Notes: generated by a model not told the origin, from the sequence alone. A stretch of 21,210 nucleotides of DNA from JOPF133 sp052144935 (GCA_052144935.1 JBKQPR010000311.1:1-21210), one strand, 5' to 3'; shown: positions 6,337 to 15,317, counted from the stretch's first letter. Numbers and translations: made by a program.

Positions 6337-8832
6337 CTACTCGTACTTCAGCGCCGCCATCGGGTCGATGCGCGCGGCCCTTCTCCCCGGCACCAACGCC
6401 GCCAGAAACGCCACCGCCAGCAGCACCACAGCCGCCGCCGCGAAGATCGTGGGATCGTCCGCCTGCACGCCGAAGAGCTGCGATTTGAGATACCGGCTCA
6501 GCCCCCACGCGCCCCCGAGGCCCATCGCCACCCCCGCCGCCGCCATTCCGCCGGCTTCCATCAGCACCATGCGCAGCACGTCGCCGGGCAGCGCGCCCAG
6601 AGCCATGCGGATGCCGATTTCGGGCGTCCGCCGCGCCACCGCGTACGCCACCACGCCATACAGACCGAGGGCCGCCAACAGCGTGGCCAGCACCCCAAAC
6701 GCCGCCGAGAGCAGCGCGATCAGCCGGTCGGTGTAAATCGAATCGCTCACCACTATGTTGAGCGGCCTGACATTGCGCAGCGGCACATTGGGGTCCATGC
6801 CACGCGCAATTTGCCGCACCGTATCGGCCAGCCCGGCCTGGCTGTCCGCGCCGCGCACGTAGAACGTGAGGTTCTCGGGCGTCTCCCATTGCGCGTACGG
6901 CATGAAGACCGTCTCCTTGGCCGGCTCGCGCACTTCTTTTCGGAAATCGGCCACCACCCCCACAATCTCGCGGTCGAGCGCCGGGTGATTGCTGCGTCCG
7001 AACATCAGGCGGCGGCCCACCGGATCGCGGCCCGCGAAATAACGCTTCACAAACGCCTCATTCACCAGCACCACCTTGGGCGCCGGCCCGCTGTCGCGCT
7101 CGCTGAACTCGCGGCCCGCGCGCAGAGGGATGCGCAAGGCCGCACAGAATCCGGGGCTGACCGCCTCGACGCTGGAACCCACATACTCGTCCGGCTTGGG
7201 GTGGTAGCCCTCCACCGTCAGATTACCGCCGCGATTGCTGCCGGAAAACGGGCCTCCGGCGTCGGCCGCCACGCCCGCCACGTTGGGAGCGGCGGCCAGG
7301 CGTTCCTGGAAATCCTTGTAGAAGGCCACCGCGTCCGCCACACGCGGCCGGCTCAACGTGGCATCTATGGAAAACATCAGCAACCGCTCGGCGCGGAATC
7401 CCAAATCGACATGCATCAGGCGCGCCAGGCTGGTGGAGAAGAGGCCCGCGCCCACGACGAGCAGCAGCGAGAGCGCCATCTGCGCGGTGACCACGGCCTT
7501 GCGGAAGCGCGCCGGCCCACCCGCCGAAGCCACGCTGGTGGCCTGGTTCTTGAGCGTGTCGGCGACATCCGCCCGCGAGGCCTGCAGAGCGGGGACCAGC
7601 GCAAACAGCACGCCGCTGGCCAGCGCCAGGCCCATCGTGAAGGCCAGCAGCCGCCCGTCGATGGCCGCCGTGAGCCATTGGCCCGTGGCATCGCCGGGCA
7701 GCAGGCGGACCAGCGCGTCGATGCTCCAGCCGGCCACCATCAGGGCCAGCGCTCCGCCGGCGGCGGCCAGCAGCAGGCCCTCGGTAAGAAGCTGCTTCAC
7801 CAGCGCCCAACGGCTGGCGCCCATGGCCAGGCGGATGGCGATCTCCTTCTGCCGCCCGGAGGCCCGCGCCAGCATCAGGCTGGCCAGGTTGGCGCAGGCG
7901 ATCAGCAGCACCAGCCCCACCATGGCCATCAACGCCACCAGCGGCTTCTCCCACCGGCGGCGGAGCGTGTTGATGCCCTGCGCGGCGGGCCGCAATTCGG
8001 CGCGGTGGTTGAGAAATTCGTCGCGGTCCCGGTCGCTGTGCATCTGCCCCATTCCCGGCAGCTCCGATTGCAGGATGGCGCGGTACACCGCATCCGTGGC
8101 GGCCTGCGCGCGCGCCACGTGGTAGCCGGGCTTGAGCCGCGCGAAGAGGTTGAGCCAGCGCATGCGGCGATCCTCCAGCCCGTCGAAAGTCGGACTGATG
8201 GCGTGCTTCATAGCCAGCGGAACGTAGAGATCCGGCGTGGAGCCGGGCATGATCCCATGAAAACCGGCCGCCGTCACTCCGATCACCACCATGGGCTGGC
8301 CGTTCAGCGAGACCGCCTGGTTCAGAATGTCGCGGCGGGCCCCCAATCGCGTGAACCAGTACGAGTGGCTGAGCACGACCACCGGGTGGGCGCCGGGCGC
8401 GCCATCGTCATCGGGGATGAAGACGCGCCCCATCTCCGCGCCCACGCCCAGCACCTGGAAGAAATTGCCCGAAACGGTCTCGGCGGTGGCCGGTTCGGCA
8501 TTGCCCCGATACCCGATGGTGACCCGGCCGCCCATACGTGCCACCATGCCCGAGAAGGCCGCGTCGCGATCCCGCAAGTCCCGGTACATGGGGTTGGAAA
8601 ACACCGACTCGAAGTTGTCGCTAGAGCTGCTGCCGGGTCCGTCGTAGTTGGTGTGCAGCAGCACCAGGCGTTCCGGATCGCGCACCGGCAAGGACCGCAG
8701 CAAGACCTGGTCGAGCAGCGAGAAGATCGCCGTGTTGGCGCCGATTCCGAGCGCCAGCGACGCCACCGCGATCGAGGTGAACATGGGGCTGTGGCGCAGC
8801 GTGCGGATCGAGAAGCGGAGATCCTTCCACAT
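6337..8832 (-). CDS. ADOP-type (acidobacterial duplicated orphan) permease
   Basis: An 831-aa inner-membrane protein of the MacB/FtsX permease superfamily, duplicated-orphan (ADOP) type. It starts with MWKDLRFSIRTLRHSPMFT, followed by a first membrane helix, a periplasmic MacB_PCD region, a first FtsX domain at about residues 295-400 (ACANLASLMLARASGRQKE), a second periplasmic region, and a second FtsX domain at about 700-825 (YAVARRTPEIGIRMALGALP). It ends in the family hallmark ARIDPMAALKYE. These proteins are called orphans because no ABC ATPase is encoded beside them, and none is here. In many Acidobacteria a PadR-type regulator precedes such genes; here a GT2 gene does. Substrate unknown. 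Confidence 0.93.
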   Translation of the reverse strand: MWKDLRFSIRTLRHSPMFTSIAVASLALGIGANTAIFSLLDQVLLRSLPVRDPERLVLLHTNYDGPGSSSSDNFESVFSNPMYRDLRDRDAAFSGMVARMGGRVTIGYRGNAEPATAETVSGNFFQVLGVGAEMGRVFIPDDDGAPGAHPVVVLSHSYWFTRLGARRDILNQAVSLNGQPMVVIGVTAAGFHGIMPGSTPDLYVPLAMKHAISPTFDGLEDRRMRWLNLFARLKPGYHVARAQAATDAVYRAILQSELPGMGQMHSDRDRDEFLNHRAELRPAAQGINTLRRRWEKPLVALMAMVGLVLLIACANLASLMLARASGRQKEIAIRLAMGASRWALVKQLLTEGLLLAAAGGALALMVAGWSIDALVRLLPGDATGQWLTAAIDGRLLAFTMGLALASGVLFALVPALQASRADVADTLKNQATSVASAGGPARFRKAVVTAQMALSLLLVVGAGLFSTSLARLMHVDLGFRAERLLMFSIDATLSRPRVADAVAFYKDFQERLAAAPNVAGVAADAGGPFSGSNRGGNLTVEGYHPKPDEYVGSSVEAVSPGFCAALRIPLRAGREFSERDSGPAPKVVLVNEAFVKRYFAGRDPVGRRLMFGRSNHPALDREIVGVVADFRKEVREPAKETVFMPYAQWETPENLTFYVRGADSQAGLADTVRQIARGMDPNVPLRNVRPLNIVVSDSIYTDRLIALLSAAFGVLATLLAALGLYGVVAYAVARRTPEIGIRMALGALPGDVLRMVLMEAGGMAAAGVAMGLGGAWGLSRYLKSQLFGVQADDPTIFAAAAVVLLAVAFLAALVPGRRAARIDPMAALKYE

Positions 8833-8916
8833 AAGCCATGAAACGAGTGCACGCCGCGTGCCGCAACGGCCTGACGGACGAAAGCGTCTGTCCCACCAGG
8901 ACTTGCAGGCACGTGG

Positions 8917-8948
8917 GGCAGGCGGGCCCAGAGGGCACCCCGCCTGCC
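8917..8948. terminator. 10-bp hairpin between the GT2 and ADOP genes
   Basis: Arms 8917-8926 (ggcaggcggg) and 8939-8948 (cccgcctgcc) pair perfectly around a 12-nt loop. It stands in the 167-nt gap between the GT2 stop codon and the ADOP start, both on the minus strand, and could attenuate read-through. No U-tract follows. Confidence 0.35.
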
Positions 8949-8999
8949 AACCCTCCTCAACCTGTGCGCTTTTGGGACGCGCTGTCCGTCCCCGCTAGA

Positions 9000-9731
9000 C
9001 TACCGGTACCGTCCCTTGATCCCGTTCCAGCGCACGCGCACGGGGTCGGCCAAAAAGGCCGCGGCGCCGCGCCCGAGGCTCACCGTGGTGCCCGGCACGT
9101 CGTTCCAATGCACCGGCACTTCCACCGCGCGGTAGCCTAACCGCCGCGCGATGAACAGCACCTCCACATCGAAGCCGAAGCCATCCAGCCGCTGGCGGCG
9201 GAAGATCTCGCGCGCCGCCCGCGATTCGAACAGCTTGAAGCCACACTGCGTGTCGCGAAACGGCAACCCTGTAATGACTCGCATGAGGATGTTGAAACAG
9301 CGCCCCGCAGCTTCGCGAAAGAAGGGCTGATGCACGCCGACCAGCGAGCGGTCGAGCGCGCGCGACCCGATGGCCACCTGCGCCCCTTGGCGCGCGGCGG
9401 CGGTCCAGAGGCGGTCCAGGTCGCCGATGGGCGCCGAGAGGTCGGCGTCGGTGACCAGCGCCCACTCGCCCTGCGCCTCCAAGACACCGTGCTTGACCGA
9501 GTAGCCCTTGCCGCGGTTGCCCGGGTTTTCCAGAACCCGCGCGCCCGCCGCCCGCGCGATTTCGCCCGTGCGGTCGGCCGAGCCGTCGTTCACCACCACG
9601 ATTTCGAAGAATTCCCAGGTGGTATTCCGCAGATACTCGCGGATCGCCTGCAGGGCGACGGGAAGCCGTTTTTCTTCGTTGTAGGCGGGAATGATGATGG
9701 AGATGGATCGTCGCAAAAGAAGCTCTATCAT
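9000..9731 (-). CDS. GT2 glycosyltransferase, dolichyl-phosphate-glucose-synthase-like
   Basis: A 243-aa GT-A-fold enzyme that probably transfers a sugar from a nucleotide donor to a polyprenyl phosphate. Seen in order: SIIIPAYNEEKRLPVAL (10-26), VVVNDGSADRT (45-55), NRGKGYSVKHGVLEAQGEW, the DxD-type metal site VTDADLSAP (Asp95/Asp97), IGSRALDRS, FRDTQCGFKLF (158-168) and GFGFDVEVLFIARRLGYRAV. The CGFK block and overall length match the Alg5/DPG-synthase-like group rather than DPM1. No C-terminal membrane helices are present. The ATG at 9731 is chosen because the 18 residues gained from an upstream ATG are not family-like. The acceptor and pathway are unknown. Confidence 0.88.
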   Translation of the reverse strand: MIELLLRRSISIIIPAYNEEKRLPVALQAIREYLRNTTWEFFEIVVVNDGSADRTGEIARAAGARVLENPGNRGKGYSVKHGVLEAQGEWALVTDADLSAPIGDLDRLWTAAARQGAQVAIGSRALDRSLVGVHQPFFREAAGRCFNILMRVITGLPFRDTQCGFKLFESRAAREIFRRQRLDGFGFDVEVLFIARRLGYRAVEVPVHWNDVPGTTVSLGRGAAAFLADPVRVRWNGIKGRYR

Positions 9732-9820
9732 AACGTGCTTGCTCGGCCACGTTGCAGGCGCAGAGGTCCGGCGGGTCCGGCGCAACGACCTGCAACAGCC
9801 CCGGCCGCTGTCTGGCGGCT

Positions 9821-9838
9821 GCCGGCGCGGAGGCCGGC
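9821..9838 (-). terminator. Short GC hairpin after the DUF3592-like gene
   Basis: gccggc (9821-9826) pairs with gccggc (9833-9838) just beyond the stop codon at 9843-9845. It has no U-tract and only 6 bp, so its role is uncertain. Confidence 0.2.
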
Positions 9839-9842
9839 ATCA

Positions 9843-10373
9843 TTACTCCCAGAAAGGATCGTGCGCGCCCTCGGATTCCGATGGAATCGCGGCGATCCAT
9901 TCGTCATCCAGGACTACGGATTTCTCTGGATTTCCAGGTTGATACCGAACTGGGAATTTCCTTCCCTGGACTCTCTGCGCATACGCGGCGCCGGCTCGTT
10001 CGCTGGAAACTCCGCGGTCCGAGTAACCGCCGTAATGCAGGCCGCCCACGGCAAACGAATACGCGACACGGACCACCCAGGCGATCACTGGGCGGCGCCC
10101 TTCCAGCGACCCTTCCCCCCGCAGATGAGTGTTGACTCCGACGGACAGGATCGAGCTTTCCGTCTCCTTTGGCTTCGCACCATTGACGGATACGGCCACT
10201 GCGGCGGACTGGATGGTGGCTTCCGCGGAGGGCCAGGAACGGGCGATTTTGGACCGCCACCGGTTGTGAAGGTACCGATAAGCCATGTAGGCGAACAAGC
10301 CTCCCAAGCCTCCCGCCACAATGAGGATTGCCCGCAAGGTGTCTCTGTTCCAATAGCCAATGAAGAGCGCCAT
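9843..10373 (-). CDS. DUF3592-like membrane protein
   Basis: A 176-aa protein from ATG at 10373. One transmembrane helix is clear at residues about 11-33 (LRAILIVAGGLGGLFAYMAY). The soluble part has the DUF3592 pattern: RSWPSAEATIQSAAV near residue 45, a beta-rich middle, GGYSDRGVSSERAGAAYAQR and finally FPVRYQPGNPEKSVVLDDEW. The second membrane helix usual in the family is not obvious. The frame stays open far upstream across lysS, but that part is antisense shadow. A TATAAT box at 10389-10384 lies only 10 nt before the ATG, suggesting a near-leaderless transcript. Function unknown. Confidence 0.8.
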   Translation of the reverse strand: MALFIGYWNRDTLRAILIVAGGLGGLFAYMAYRYLHNRWRSKIARSWPSAEATIQSAAVAVSVNGAKPKETESSILSVGVNTHLRGEGSLEGRRPVIAWVVRVAYSFAVGGLHYGGYSDRGVSSERAGAAYAQRVQGRKFPVRYQPGNPEKSVVLDDEWIAAIPSESEGAHDPFWE

Positions 10374-10383
10374 GGCAGGGTCT

Positions 10384-10461
10384 ATTATAGTGGCCCGGAG
10401 ATGGTCACCGCTCCCCGAACCACGGCCCATCCCGAGCCTGCCCCATCGACTGCGCGATAAT
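10384..10461. promoter_or_regulatory. Divergent promoter region between DUF3592-like gene and lysS
   Basis: Reading left, TATAAT occupies 10389-10384 before the DUF3592-like gene. Reading right, GATAAT at 10456-10461 lies before lysS. These are the only AT-rich spots in a GC-rich gap. No convincing -35 box was found for either, so the assignment rests on the -10 matches alone. Confidence 0.4.
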
Positions 10462-10487
10462 ATCGTTTTCCCCACGAGGAGACCCAT

Positions 10488-12023
10488 TTGTCCCTGGAAG
10501 ACGAGTTGCTGAAGCAGCGCCTGTCGCGCATCGCCGAAATCGAAGCCCTGGGTCACCGGGCTTACGGGCGCCGGTATGATTTCACCCACACCATCCCCGA
10601 GATCCTGGCGGGCTACGGCGCGAAGACCGCCGAAGAGCTGGTCCCCGAGGCGCGCGGCGGCCCGCGCGTGCTCCGTGTGGCCGGACGCCTGATGACCCTG
10701 CGCCACATGGGCAAGGCCGGCTTCGCCCACCTGCAGCAGAACGGCGAGCGCCTGCAAATCTACGTCAAGCGGGACGCCGTGGGCGAGAGCGACTTCCGGC
10801 TTTTCAAGCTGCTGGATATCGGCGACATCGTGGGCGTGGAGGGCTACCTCTTCCGCACTCGCACCGGCGAACTCAGCATCCACGCCCAAAAGCTGGAGTT
10901 TCTTTCCAAGACGCTGCTCTCGATGCCCGAAAAGTGGCACGGCCTCGAAGACGTGGAGACGCGCTACCGCCAGCGCTATCTGGACCTGATCGCCAATCCG
11001 GAGGTGCGCAAGGTGTTCGTCACGCGCGCCCGTATCATCAGTTCGCTGCGGCGGCAGCTCGAATCGCACGGCTTCATCGAAGTGGAAACCCCCATGATGC
11101 AGCCGCTCTACGGGGGCGCCACGGCGCGGCCCTTCATCACCCACCACAACACGCTCGATATCGATCTGTATCTGCGCATCGCCCCCGAGCTGTATTTGAA
11201 GCGCCTGATCGTGGGTGGGCTGGAGCGGGTCTACGAAATCAATCGGAACTTCCGCAACGAGGGCCTCTCCACGCAACACAACCCCGAGTTCACCATGCTG
11301 GAGTTCTACCAGGCTTACACCGACTACCAGGGGCTGATCGATTTATCGGCCGAGCTGCTGGCGCAAGTGGCCCTGGAAGCCACCGGCGGCACGGCCGTGG
11401 ATTACGAAGGGCACAAGCTGGACTTCAGCCATCTGGAGCGCTACAGCATGCGCGAAGCGGTGGTGTACTTCTGGGACGGCCCTGCTTCGAGCGGCGCCCG
11501 CCCCTCGCTCGAAAACGTGGCCGACCCTGCGTGGCTGCTGCGCCATTCCCATAAGTCCACTGCCGGCGAAGCGCTCACCGATCTCTTCGAGCGTCACGTG
11601 GAAGCCAAGCTCATCCAGCCCACCGTGATTTACGATTACCCGGTGGAAACCTCGCCGCTTTCGAAGAACAAGCCGGACGATCCGGCCTTCGTCGAGCGCT
11701 TCGAAATCTACGCCGCCGGCATGGAGATCGGCAACGCCTACACCGAGCTGAACGACCCCCAGGAACAGCGCCGCCGTTTCGAGATGCAGCTCGGCATGCG
11801 CGAGCGCGGCAACCAAGAGGCCCATCAAATGGACGAAGACTACGTGCGCGCGCTGGCCTACGCCATGCCGCCCACCGGCGGCGAAGGCATTGGCATCGAC
11901 CGCCTCACCATGATCCTGACCGGCTCGAGCTCCATCCGCGACGTGATCCTCTTCCCGCTGCTGCGCCCCGAGGGTCCCATCGATCTGGTAACCCGTATGC
12001 GCGCGCTGGACGGAAGCCACTAA
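10488..12023 (+). CDS. lysS: Lysyl-tRNA synthetase, class II
   Basis: A 511-aa cytoplasmic enzyme that charges tRNA-Lys with lysine using ATP. The N-terminal OB-fold anticodon-binding domain covers about residues 55-150 (RVAGRLMTLRHMGKAGFAHL). The class II core follows with motif 1 around the segment FIEVETPMMQPLYGGATARP, motif 2 at 250-262 (EINRNFRNEGLST) and motif 3 at 465-478 (GEGIGIDRLTMILT). The start codon is TTG, supported by GAGGAG about 7 nt upstream; a more distant start has no support. Length is normal. A LolC/E-type permease follows after 3 nt, so the two are co-transcribed. Confidence 0.97.
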   Translation: MSLEDELLKQRLSRIAEIEALGHRAYGRRYDFTHTIPEILAGYGAKTAEELVPEARGGPRVLRVAGRLMTLRHMGKAGFAHLQQNGERLQIYVKRDAVGESDFRLFKLLDIGDIVGVEGYLFRTRTGELSIHAQKLEFLSKTLLSMPEKWHGLEDVETRYRQRYLDLIANPEVRKVFVTRARIISSLRRQLESHGFIEVETPMMQPLYGGATARPFITHHNTLDIDLYLRIAPELYLKRLIVGGLERVYEINRNFRNEGLSTQHNPEFTMLEFYQAYTDYQGLIDLSAELLAQVALEATGGTAVDYEGHKLDFSHLERYSMREAVVYFWDGPASSGARPSLENVADPAWLLRHSHKSTAGEALTDLFERHVEAKLIQPTVIYDYPVETSPLSKNKPDDPAFVERFEIYAAGMEIGNAYTELNDPQEQRRRFEMQLGMRERGNQEAHQMDEDYVRALAYAMPPTGGEGIGIDRLTMILTGSSSIRDVILFPLLRPEGPIDLVTRMRALDGSH

Positions 12024-12026
12024 CCC

Positions 12027-13268
12027 GTGCGATCCAGCTTCGAGATCTTCGTTGCCAGCCGCTACCTGCGGGCCCGCCGCAAGGAGGCGGTGATCTCCAT
12101 CATCACCGTAATCTCGGTGCTGGGCGTGGCCGCGGGCGTGATGGCGCTGGTGATCGCGCTGGGCGTCAACAACGGATTCCGCCAGACTTTGCAGCGCAAC
12201 CTGCTGGGCGCCATGGCCCACATCGGCGTGATGCCCAAACAGCCCGGCGACGGCATCGAGCACTGGCGCGAGTTGGCCGCGCGCCTGCGCAAGCTGCCGC
12301 ACATCACCGCGGTTTCGCCGTCGCTCTATGGCGAGGTGTATCTGACCGGGCCGCTGCAATCCACCGGCGCGCTGCTGAAGGGCATCGATGTGGATTCGGA
12401 ACTCTCCATCAGCGATGCGCTCCGCCACCTCAAGGCCGGCTCGCTCGACCGCCTGCGCGACCCCGACGCCAGGCCGCCGGGAATCGTCCTGGGCGCGCGG
12501 CTGGTGGACGATACCGGCTTTGTGCTGAACTCCAACATCAACGTGGTCAGCCCGCAGGGCGAGCTGGCCGGCCCCCTGGGCGTGCGGCCCGCCATTCGCG
12601 TCTTCAAGGTGGTGGGCATTTTCGAATCCGGCTTCTACGAAGTGGACGACAAGTGGGCCTTCACCAATATTCAGCCCGAGCAGCGCATGCTCTCGATCGA
12701 CGATAGCATCAACCGCATCGAACTCAACGTGGACGACCTCAACCGCGCCCCGCAAATCGCCAAAGAGATAGAGCGCGCGGCCGGGCCGAAATACACCACC
12801 ACCACCTGGATGGAACAGAACCACCAGTTGATGGCCGCGCTGAACATGGAGCGGGTGGTCACCATCATCACCATCGGGCTGATCGAAATCGTGGCCGCGC
12901 TCAACATTTTCATCACCCTGGTGATGATGGTGATGGAGAAGTACCGCGATATCGCGGTGCTCATGTCGATGGGCGCGCGGCGCGGCCAGATCCGCCGCAT
13001 CTTTATGCTGCAGGGCGTGCTGATCGGGATGGTGGGCAGCGCCATCGGCCTGGCCGCGGGCTACACCTTGTGCTATTTCTGCAACAAGAATCACTGGCCG
13101 CCTCTCGACCAGACGGTCTACGCGCTCAGCTACGTACCCTTCCAGCCGCGCTGGGTGGACGGCATCTGGATCGCGGCGCTGGCCGTTGCGGTGAGCTTCC
13201 TGGCCACCATTTATCCCGCGCGCAACGCCACCCGGATCGCGCCCGCGGAAGTCTTGCGCTACGAATAA
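12027..13268 (+). CDS. LolC/LolE-type lipoprotein-releasing permease
   Basis: A 413-aa inner-membrane subunit of the LolCDE-type ABC system, which extracts lipoproteins from the inner membrane. The N-terminus FEIFVASRYLRARRKEAVIS and the first helix (about 20-45) are typical. A periplasmic MacB_PCD-like domain follows, and an FtsX domain from about residue 270 has three helices (MERVVTIITIGLIEIVAALN; MEKYRDIAVLMSMGARRGQI; a last helix before YPARNATRIAPAEVLRYE). The start is GTG, 3 nt after the lysS stop. The ATPase gene lolD, often next in line, is absent here. LolC and LolE cannot be told apart from sequence alone. Confidence 0.9.
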   Translation: MRSSFEIFVASRYLRARRKEAVISIITVISVLGVAAGVMALVIALGVNNGFRQTLQRNLLGAMAHIGVMPKQPGDGIEHWRELAARLRKLPHITAVSPSLYGEVYLTGPLQSTGALLKGIDVDSELSISDALRHLKAGSLDRLRDPDARPPGIVLGARLVDDTGFVLNSNINVVSPQGELAGPLGVRPAIRVFKVVGIFESGFYEVDDKWAFTNIQPEQRMLSIDDSINRIELNVDDLNRAPQIAKEIERAAGPKYTTTTWMEQNHQLMAALNMERVVTIITIGLIEIVAALNIFITLVMMVMEKYRDIAVLMSMGARRGQIRRIFMLQGVLIGMVGSAIGLAAGYTLCYFCNKNHWPPLDQTVYALSYVPFQPRWVDGIWIAALAVAVSFLATIYPARNATRIAPAEVLRYE

Positions 13269-13325
13269 CGGCCGCGCGGCATTCACCGCGGGGGGTGCCC
13301 CCTGGGCCCGGAGGCCACAGAGTAA

Positions 13326-13383
13326 GCGCGGAGAAAACTTTATTGGTTTCTCTGCGTAGTCTCCGCGCCCACTGCGTCTCTGC
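13326..13383. repeat. Intergenic repeat with inverted arms
   Basis: gcgcggaga (13326-13334) and tctccgcgc (13360-13368) are perfect 9-bp inverted arms with a 25-nt loop that can itself pair (gagaaaac with gtttctc). Continuation with actgcgtctctgcggtga gives a GCAGAGA/TCTCTGC-rich block. This type of sequence is scattered between genes in many GC-rich bacteria. It lies between the convergent LolC/E and multicopper oxidase genes and may serve both as terminator. Confidence 0.5.
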
Positions 13384-13401
13384 GGTGAGATCCACGCGCC
13401 C

Positions 13402-14895
13402 CTACACGTACTCGAACAACGCCATGAAGCCGAAATCCATGTGCAACTGCTGATGACAGTGGAACAGCGTAAGGCCCGGATTATCCGCCACGAAATCGAC
13501 CTCCATCTCCTGGTAGCCGCCCACCATGACCACGTCCTTGATCACACCGGAGGTCGCCTGCCCCGCCACCCGCGTCAGCTCGAAACTGTGGCGGTGCAGG
13601 TGGATCGGATGGATGTCGTCGCTGGCGTTGCGCATGCGCAGCCGGTACCGTTGGCCCTGTTTCACGTGAAACATCGGATGCATCCGATCTTCCGCAAACG
13701 CCACATCGTTGATGGTCCACCGGTTGAATCCGCCCTCGGCTGCATTCTGCTTGGCAAAAGTCATGTCGAAGACCTGATCCGGCGCCGCGGCCGCCGCCCC
13801 TGGATTTCCGAACTGCGTGTAGTCCCAGTGGAACGGCTTGGGGGCGACCCACTGCGGCTTGCCCTTCTGGCCGGCATACTCGACCACCGTGCCCATGCCG
13901 TGCTGCCGGTCGTCGTTGGCCGTATCGCCCAGGATCCAAATGCCGGGGTGATTCATCTCGACAATCGCGGAGACTCGCTCGGCGGTGCCCAGCCAAAGTC
14001 CCGGAACGGTCACGGGCTTGGGGATGGGGTTGCCATCCATCGCCACAACCGTGAAGCTGTGCCCGGGCAAGGCCAGACTGCGGATCTCGGTCGCGCTTCC
14101 GTTCAAGACGTGGAAGAGCACGCGTTCGCCTGGTTTTACCCGTACCGGCTCACCGCTGCCCAGCATTCGTCCGTTGATCGTGAAGGAGTCATACCCGACC
14201 TCGAATCCATGCGGCATGCCTTTGGCGAGCGAGGCGTTCATGGCGTTTTCGCCGCTCTCTTTCAGATCCTTCACCGTCGTTGCGGGCGACAGAAAGTCCA
14301 TGGCCATGTCACCGCCGCGGCTGTAAGTCGGGTCGAACTCCTTCAACGTGAGGAACACTTCGCGATCGTAATTGCCGGGGTTATTCTTCGGCTCGATATA
14401 CACGGGACCAACCTGGCCCGTGTAATGTCCCGCGCTCAGATTCGCCCCCGCCCGGACGTGGGTGTGATAGAAACGATACCCGGAAGGCTTCGGAGTGAAG
14501 GTGATGCGGCGGCTTCCGTGAGCCGGAATGAACGGCGTGCCTTCTTCAGCGGCGCCATCCACATCGGTAGAGAGAAACTGCCCATGCCAATGCAGTTGCT
14601 CGGGCGTGTCGGTCTGGTTGTGGATGTCGATCGTGACTGGCTGGCCTTCTTTGAAGCGGAGCAGCGGCCCGGGGAACTGGCCGTTGTAGGTGGTGGTGGA
14701 GACGATGCGATTGGGGGCCAGCTCTACCGGCTTCACGGCGATCGTCAAAGTGTAATCCGCGGGGCTCTCCGTTGCCGGCGGCGTGGCGGGCTGCTTGCAG
14801 CCAAAGGTCTGGCAAAGCAGGGGACCTCCGGCGAGCGTGCCCGCGGCTTTCACGAAGTCCCGGCGCGAGAGGTAAGAGTCTGGCACAAAGTTCAC
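13402..14895 (-). CDS. Multicopper oxidase with Tat signal
   Basis: A 497-aa laccase-like multicopper oxidase, which oxidises substrates at a type 1 copper and reduces O2 to water at a trinuclear site. A Tat signal (SRRDFVKAAG, near residue 10) indicates export folded; a Cys at the end of the hydrophobic stretch could be lipidated. Copper motifs are HWHGQ (102-106), FYHTH (His144/His146), HPIHLHRHSF and HCHQQLHMDFGFM (479-491). In the last motif the position axial to the type 1 copper is Phe490, not the usual bacterial Met. The GTG at 14895 forms a GTGA overlap with the small mutase subunit; a start 9 nt further in (GTG) is also possible. Substrate unknown. Confidence 0.93.
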   Translation of the reverse strand: MNFVPDSYLSRRDFVKAAGTLAGGPLLCQTFGCKQPATPPATESPADYTLTIAVKPVELAPNRIVSTTTYNGQFPGPLLRFKEGQPVTIDIHNQTDTPEQLHWHGQFLSTDVDGAAEEGTPFIPAHGSRRITFTPKPSGYRFYHTHVRAGANLSAGHYTGQVGPVYIEPKNNPGNYDREVFLTLKEFDPTYSRGGDMAMDFLSPATTVKDLKESGENAMNASLAKGMPHGFEVGYDSFTINGRMLGSGEPVRVKPGERVLFHVLNGSATEIRSLALPGHSFTVVAMDGNPIPKPVTVPGLWLGTAERVSAIVEMNHPGIWILGDTANDDRQHGMGTVVEYAGQKGKPQWVAPKPFHWDYTQFGNPGAAAAAPDQVFDMTFAKQNAAEGGFNRWTINDVAFAEDRMHPMFHVKQGQRYRLRMRNASDDIHPIHLHRHSFELTRVAGQATSGVIKDVVMVGGYQEMEVDFVADNPGLTLFHCHQQLHMDFGFMALFEYV

Positions 14896-15317
14896 CGCCC
14901 CCGCGCCTCCCGGCACGCCGCGCGGATGAACGCTACAATCGACTCCAGCGACGCTCCCGGCTGAAAGACCGCCGCGACTCCATCGCGCTTCAGCGCCGCC
15001 GCGTCTTCATCTGGAATGATGCCGCCCACCACTACTTTCACGTCGCCCATGTCTTTCTGGCGCAACAGTTCCATCACCCGCGGCACAATCGCGTTGTGGG
15101 CGCCCGACAGGATCGAGAGCCCGATCACCTCGACGTCCTCCTGCAGCGCCGCGTTCACAATCATCTCGGGCGTCTGCCGCAGGCCGGTGTAGATCACTTC
15201 CATGCCGGCGTCGCGCAATGCCCGAGCGATGATCTTGGCGCCGCGGTCGTGGCCGTCCAAACCGGGCTTGGCCACCAGCACGCGGATGGGCGGCCGGGCG
15301 AGCGGTTGCGCGGTCAT
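14892..15317 (-). CDS. B12-binding small subunit of acyl-CoA mutase
   Basis: A 141-aa cobalamin-binding domain protein. VLVAKPGLDGHDRGAKIIAR carries the base-off/His-on motif D-x-H-x-x-G (Asp21, His23, Gly26), where His23 coordinates cobalt. GLSILSGAHN and VVVGGIIPDEDAAAL complete the Rossmann-like fold. It provides the coenzyme-B12 half of a split mutase whose catalytic half is encoded just upstream. The start overlaps that gene's stop as ATGA (15314-15317). Its own stop overlaps the multicopper oxidase start. An IcmB-like role is inferred from the large subunit. Confidence 0.93.
   Translation of the reverse strand: MTAQPLARPPIRVLVAKPGLDGHDRGAKIIARALRDAGMEVIYTGLRQTPEMIVNAALQEDVEVIGLSILSGAHNAIVPRVMELLRQKDMGDVKVVVGGIIPDEDAAALKRDGVAAVFQPGASLESIVAFIRAACREARGR

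Noticed and set aside
6811..8841. 676-codon plus-strand open frame
   Set aside because: Exactly antisense to the well-supported ADOP permease; its product is His/Gln/Arg/Ala-rich with no domain, as expected for the complement of GC-rich coding DNA.
10374..11279. N-terminal extension of the DUF3592-like protein
   Set aside because: Antisense to lysS and its promoter region; the DUF3592-type membrane helix starts just after the ATG at 10373.
11343..13286. 647-codon minus-strand open frame
   Set aside because: Antisense to lysS and the LolC/E gene, composition low in structure-forming residues, no family match.
13441..14964. 507-codon plus-strand open frame
   Set aside because: Shadow of the multicopper oxidase, whose four copper motifs are intact on the minus strand.
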